DNA from: Candidatus Omnitrophota bacterium
GTDB lineage: Bacteria > Omnitrophota > Gorgyraeia > B26-G9
Length of the DNA: 9,004 nt
Reading direction: 5' to 3'
NCBI GenBank assembly: GCA_023136735.1
Contig: JAGLQQ010000077.1
Coordinates: 1-9,004, forward strand
The notes beneath the pieces are model-generated. The model saw only the letters and a program-made list of their open reading frames with translations. It was not told the origin of the DNA and did not search any database. The translations under genes were made by a program, and so were the position numbers. Position 1 is the stretch's first letter. Every line of letters starts with the position of its first letter. Below, piece by piece: positions 6,574 to 9,004 of the stretch.

Positions 6574-6577
6574 TCCA
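6574..6577 (-). promoter_or_regulatory. ribosome binding site deciding the LolA-TlpA fusion start
   Basis: TGGA at 6577-6574 sits 6 nt before ATG 6567 and places the signal peptide at the true N-terminus. It is a modest match to the Shine-Dalgarno consensus. The ATGA overlap at 6618-6621 keeps the longer form possible. Confidence 0.4.
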
Positions 6578-6617
6578 GCGCTTAATTCACAAAAAAAAGA
6601 AAACACCTGACTCAAGT

Positions 6618-7361
6618 TCATAATGTTATAGTCAGCCTATCGACAGCGGCTATACTTTTAGGAAAAACCTTCCTGGCATGTGTTTGGGCAATACTGCGAT
6701 GTTTTTTGCTGGGGTAGTTATCCGCGTCAAAGTGGGTTAATACGAGCCTGTGGGCATTAGCCTCTTTAGCTAGCAGGGCCGCTTGTATCGGATCAAGATG
6801 CGGCCAACCTCCATCATCCTGTCCTTTTCGAAGAGCGCATTCGGTAATAAGCAGATCCGCATTATTGCCAAGTTTTACAATATTCTCGCAGCTGCCCGTA
6901 TCAGTGCAATAGGCTATGGTTTTTCCCTGGCCCTTGAAACGATACCCCAAACAATCACTCGAATGTACGAGAAGGAGAGCATTGATCTCCATACCCGCAA
7001 AGCGCATTTTCTTTAAAGCAGCTGAAAATTTAATTTTAAACGACAAGCCCTTAGGCGGCACAGTAAACGGCTGGGCAATAAACGCCTTCAAAGCTTTAAT
7101 TGCGGATTGCGGCGCGTAAATAACAAGCCCTTTTGGAAATTTGAATTTTGCTAAAGCATGCAGTCCGATTATATGATCAAGATGCAAATGACTTAAAAAA
7201 ACCGCAGTAGGCTTTGTGTTGTCAATATAACGGTCAGCCTTGACAAACCCAGATCCTGCATCAAGAATAATATTGCAGCTATCGGTTTTTATTAATGTAC
7301 AAACAGTATTGCCTGTTTTTGTATCAAACCATCCATTAGTACCCAAGAAAATTATCTTCAA
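6618..7361 (-). CDS. RNase Z-like metallo-beta-lactamase-fold hydrolase
   Basis: A 247-residue metallo-beta-lactamase-fold enzyme with the layout of the RNase Z/ElaC-like branch. The two-metal ligand set is complete: HLHLDH at residues 58-63 in FLSHLHLDHIIGL, His133 in LVHSS, Asp154 in YCTDTG, and His210 in LTHFD. It also has GxNG-like residues at the N-terminus (MKIIFLGTNGWFDTKTGNT) and WPHLDP with His188. True RNase Z trims tRNA 3' ends, but this branch also holds phosphodiesterases and other hydrolases. The protein is shorter than typical RNase Z (about 300 residues) and I do not see the long flexible arm used for tRNA binding, so I name it only by fold. The start is a TTG at 7361, supported by the family-typical N-terminus; the ribosome binding site is weak (GAAAGCAGA). 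The gene begins 21 nt after the GroES-like gene. Confidence 0.87.
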   Translation of the reverse strand: MKIIFLGTNGWFDTKTGNTVCTLIKTDSCNIILDAGSGFVKADRYIDNTKPTAVFLSHLHLDHIIGLHALAKFKFPKGLVIYAPQSAIKALKAFIAQPFTVPPKGLSFKIKFSAALKKMRFAGMEINALLLVHSSDCLGYRFKGQGKTIAYCTDTGSCENIVKLGNNADLLITECALRKGQDDGGWPHLDPIQAALLAKEANAHRLVLTHFDADNYPSKKHRSIAQTHARKVFPKSIAAVDRLTITL

Positions 7362-7382
7362 TGTTCTGCTTTCTTTTTGAGG

Positions 7383-7757
7383 TTATTTTATACCGTCCAT
7401 TAGATTATCCCTGATCAAAGCCAGGATTGCTGCCTGAGGAACGATTATGTATTCCACATTTTCATATTCTATTTCAACTGCTGAGTTTCTTAGGAATATC
7501 GCTCTGTCGCTTACCTTCGCCTGCAAGGGAAAATACTGATTAGATGTTTTATCAGCAGAGTCTTTCCAGGTTTCAATGCTCGAATCCTGCGGCTCCGGAA
7601 CTGGTATACCCGGGCCAACCTTGACGATTTTGCCGCTATGCACTTTTTCTTTCTCATAAGCGCCTTGGGGCAAATACAAGCCGGAATTTGTCATTTCTTT
7701 CTTGTTGTCCGGTTTAATTAAAACTCTATCACCTATTACAATCAATTCTCTTGCCAT
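7383..7757 (-). CDS. divergent GroES-like co-chaperonin with enlarged roof loop
   Basis: A 124-residue Cpn10-fold protein, compared with about 97 residues for E. coli GroES. Conserved pieces are IGDRVLIKP near 8-16, a mobile-loop region ending SGLYLPQG near 25-32 (the hydrophobic tripeptide LYL replaces IVL), SGKIVKVGPG near 41-50, VSDRAIFLRNSAVEIEYE near 82-99, and the end YIIVPQAAILALI. The extra length lies between GPG (about 50) and KVSD (about 81), where GroES has its roof hairpin; this segment is Pro- and acid-rich. GroES forms a seven-fold cap on GroEL, but no GroEL gene is present here, so this may be a second paralogue serving a particular chaperonin or acting otherwise. AAGGGG lies 5 nt before the ATG. 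It follows the channel gene by 19 nt and is likely part of the same operon. Confidence 0.88.
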   Translation of the reverse strand: MARELIVIGDRVLIKPDNKKEMTNSGLYLPQGAYEKEKVHSGKIVKVGPGIPVPEPQDSSIETWKDSADKTSNQYFPLQAKVSDRAIFLRNSAVEIEYENVEYIIVPQAAILALIRDNLMDGIK

Positions 7758-7776
7758 CGCAACCCCTTTTAAACTA

Positions 7777-8829
7777 TTAAGCCTTATTAACGTAGAGCGT
7801 CTGCGTTGGATACGCGAACTCTAGCTTTTCTTCTTCAAACTTTTTCATTATCCGCAAATTAATATCCTGCTGCTTATCCATATATATATTATAATCTGGG
7901 CTCAGTACGTAATATACTATTTCTATCAACAAGCTGAAATCGCCATAAGAAAAAAAGTGCGCCCGGTCAAAGCGTGTGTCTGGAGTGTTGGTTATGATCT
8001 CCTTAATATATCCGGGTATTTTTGCCATTTGCGCCTGGGCAGTTTGATAAGTTACTCCCAGCTTAAAGACCACCCGGCGTTCTGCCATGCGTTTATAATT
8101 ACGCACGCGGGAATTCGTCAAATCTGTATTGGAGAATATCAGCTGTTCTCCTCCCAGGGAGCGAATCCTTGTTGTTTTAATACCAATATGCTCAACTGCC
8201 CCTAAATAATCTCCGATTATTATAAAATCTCCCACTTCAAAAGGACGGTCAAATAAAATAGAGAAGAAACTGAACAAATCGCCTAAAACCGCCTGTGCCG
8301 CAAGGGCAACCGCAATACCGCCGATTCCAAGTCCGGCAATTACCGCTGATACCTTAAACCCCAGATTATCCAGGAGAAAAACAATACCTATGCCCCATAC
8401 GATAATCTTGATAACGCTCAACATCCCTTTTAAGCTGCGTTCTCTGGCTACGTTTTGCTCTGGTTTAATCCAAAAAACATCCAGAGCATAGGTGATTGCA
8501 GATATAAGCAGCCGGATAGCCATAACTGTCATAATCGCTACCCCTACAACATTTATAGCCCCTGTGATGTTCTGGGGCAAGGTCAAATTCTGAATGCTTA
8601 TATAAAACGCGCCGAAATATAACAGAGGCATTATATTCTTATCAAATATTCGCACAATAAAGTCATCGATTGTTGTTTTGGTTTTTTGAGACCATTTTTT
8701 CAAACGACTAAGCACAATCCGTTTAAACACTAACAATGCAATTACAGTACCAAGAAAAATACCAAAGCAAATAAAATAATCTATCAGTGTATTGCCAAAA
8801 TAAATCGATTGTAATAATTCCAAACTCAT
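7777..8829 (-). CDS. MscS-family mechanosensitive ion channel
   Basis: A 350-residue inner-membrane channel that opens under membrane tension and releases solutes during osmotic downshock. Hydrophobic segments lie at about 17-37, 65-82, 91-113 and 136-154. The pore helix follows, rich in Gly and Ala (AVIAGLGIGGIAVALAAQAV, about 162-181), and runs into GDLFSFFSILFDRPFEVGD, the family signature. The beta domain carries IFSNTDLTNSRVRNY (231-245), and the C-terminal end has FAYPTQTLYV (338-347), as in E. coli MscS. At four to five membrane segments it is longer than the three-segment E. coli protein, fitting the YnaI/YbdG-like middle-sized group. A strong AGGAGGG (8842-8836) lies 6 nt before the ATG. 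It is the first gene of the minus-strand cluster, and the promoter probably lies in the 8830-9004 leader. Confidence 0.93.
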   Translation of the reverse strand: MSLELLQSIYFGNTLIDYFICFGIFLGTVIALLVFKRIVLSRLKKWSQKTKTTIDDFIVRIFDKNIMPLLYFGAFYISIQNLTLPQNITGAINVVGVAIMTVMAIRLLISAITYALDVFWIKPEQNVARERSLKGMLSVIKIIVWGIGIVFLLDNLGFKVSAVIAGLGIGGIAVALAAQAVLGDLFSFFSILFDRPFEVGDFIIIGDYLGAVEHIGIKTTRIRSLGGEQLIFSNTDLTNSRVRNYKRMAERRVVFKLGVTYQTAQAQMAKIPGYIKEIITNTPDTRFDRAHFFSYGDFSLLIEIVYYVLSPDYNIYMDKQQDINLRIMKKFEEEKLEFAYPTQTLYVNKA

Positions 8830-8878
8830 TTCTAGCCCTCCTAATTAACGTTCAAGATCATCAAACACCCACAGTGAT

Positions 8879-9004
8879 GTATTAGCTGATTTTATCAAAC
8901 CCCCGCAGAAAAAACAAGGTTTTGCTAAAAATCCCAACTCCTAGACAGAAAACACTTTTCCTTGGCACATTAAACAGATAGGGGGAATTGTATTTGCGGA
9001 TTTT
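8879..9004. repeat. possible 111-nt-period tandem repeat or eroded CxxC-coding segment
   Basis: GTATTAGCTGATTTT at 8879-8893 and GTATTTGCGGATTTT at 8990-9004 agree at 13 of 15 positions and are 111 nt (37 codons) apart. The second copy is cut by the window edge. On the minus strand, frame from 9003, the stretch reads KSANTIPPICLMCQGKVFSV, then TAG (8941-8943), then ELGFLAKPCFFCGGLI, then KSANT again, ending at TAA 8845-8847. Two CxxC pairs 16 codons apart resemble a zinc ribbon interrupted by TAG. It may be the end of an upstream gene, an eroded copy or chance. No other gene is visible in 8830-9004. Confidence 0.3.
8889..8917 (-). promoter_or_regulatory. candidate promoter of the MscS-led operon
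   Basis: On the minus strand TTGTTT (8917-8912) precedes TAAAAT (8894-8889) by exactly 17 nt. The -10 matches consensus at 5 of 6 positions and the -35 at only 3 of 6. Transcription would begin near 8882, leaving a leader of about 50 nt before the ATG at 8829 that includes the AGGAGGG site. It overlaps the 111-nt repeat described for 8879-9004, so it may be coincidental. Confidence 0.35.

Noticed and set aside
6568..6621. 18-residue N-terminal extension of the LolA-TlpA fusion from ATG 6621
   Set aside because: The extension comes before a complete MKK-type signal peptide and would push it inside the protein. The downstream ATG has its own ribosome binding site. The ATGA overlap leaves some doubt.
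8980..9004. Start of a plus-strand gene after AGGGGGA at the right edge
   Set aside because: The possible TTG starts are at poor or uncertain spacing, and too few codons remain to test for a real protein.

Overview
This window looks like bacterial chromosome from a Gram-negative-type, AT-rich organism. The evidence is a secreted LolA-like/thioredoxin fusion, an MscS channel, tightly packed operon genes and at least one TTG start. The mix of genes resembles uncultured lineages such as Omnitrophota or other PVC-related phyla. That placement is an impression from gene content only and I hold it weakly. I see no tRNA, rRNA, CRISPR array or phage genes.

Layout. Positions 1-676 (minus) carry a REP-associated-type tyrosine (Y1/HUH) transposase whose C-terminus runs off the left edge. 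The 162-bp divergent gap at 677-838 holds a GGGTC-T-GACCC palindrome and candidate promoters facing both ways. At 839-1264 (plus) is a short GGQ-motif release-factor-like protein. It converges, with a 10-nt gap, on a minus-strand SPL-family radical SAM gene (1275-2117). A 2148-2238 spacer rich in short CGCC/GGCG inverted repeats separates that gene from the long minus-strand cluster.

The cluster, read from 8829 down to 2239, is: MscS-type channel, divergent GroES-like protein, RNase Z-like metallo-beta-lactamase-fold hydrolase, secreted LolA-like/TlpA thioredoxin fusion, inositol-monophosphatase-family phosphatase, cysteine-bearing TIM-barrel protein of unknown function, and cobalamin-binding-type radical SAM enzyme. 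Gaps are 3 to 50 nt and one junction is an ATGA overlap, so it is very probably one operon. A candidate promoter sits at 8889-8917.

How the genes may work together. The first four genes look like envelope and protein-homeostasis functions: osmotic release, chaperonin cap, phosphoesterase or nuclease, and periplasmic redox. The last three are translationally packed (phosphatase, glycosidase-like barrel, B12/radical SAM) and are the best candidate for an undescribed small-molecule pathway, perhaps modifying a sugar- or cyclitol-phosphate-derived compound. That grouping is inference; no substrate can be read from the sequence.

The right end (8830-9004) has no complete gene. It holds the operon leader and a 15-nt motif repeated 111 nt apart, in a minus frame that encodes two CxxC pairs split by a TAG codon.
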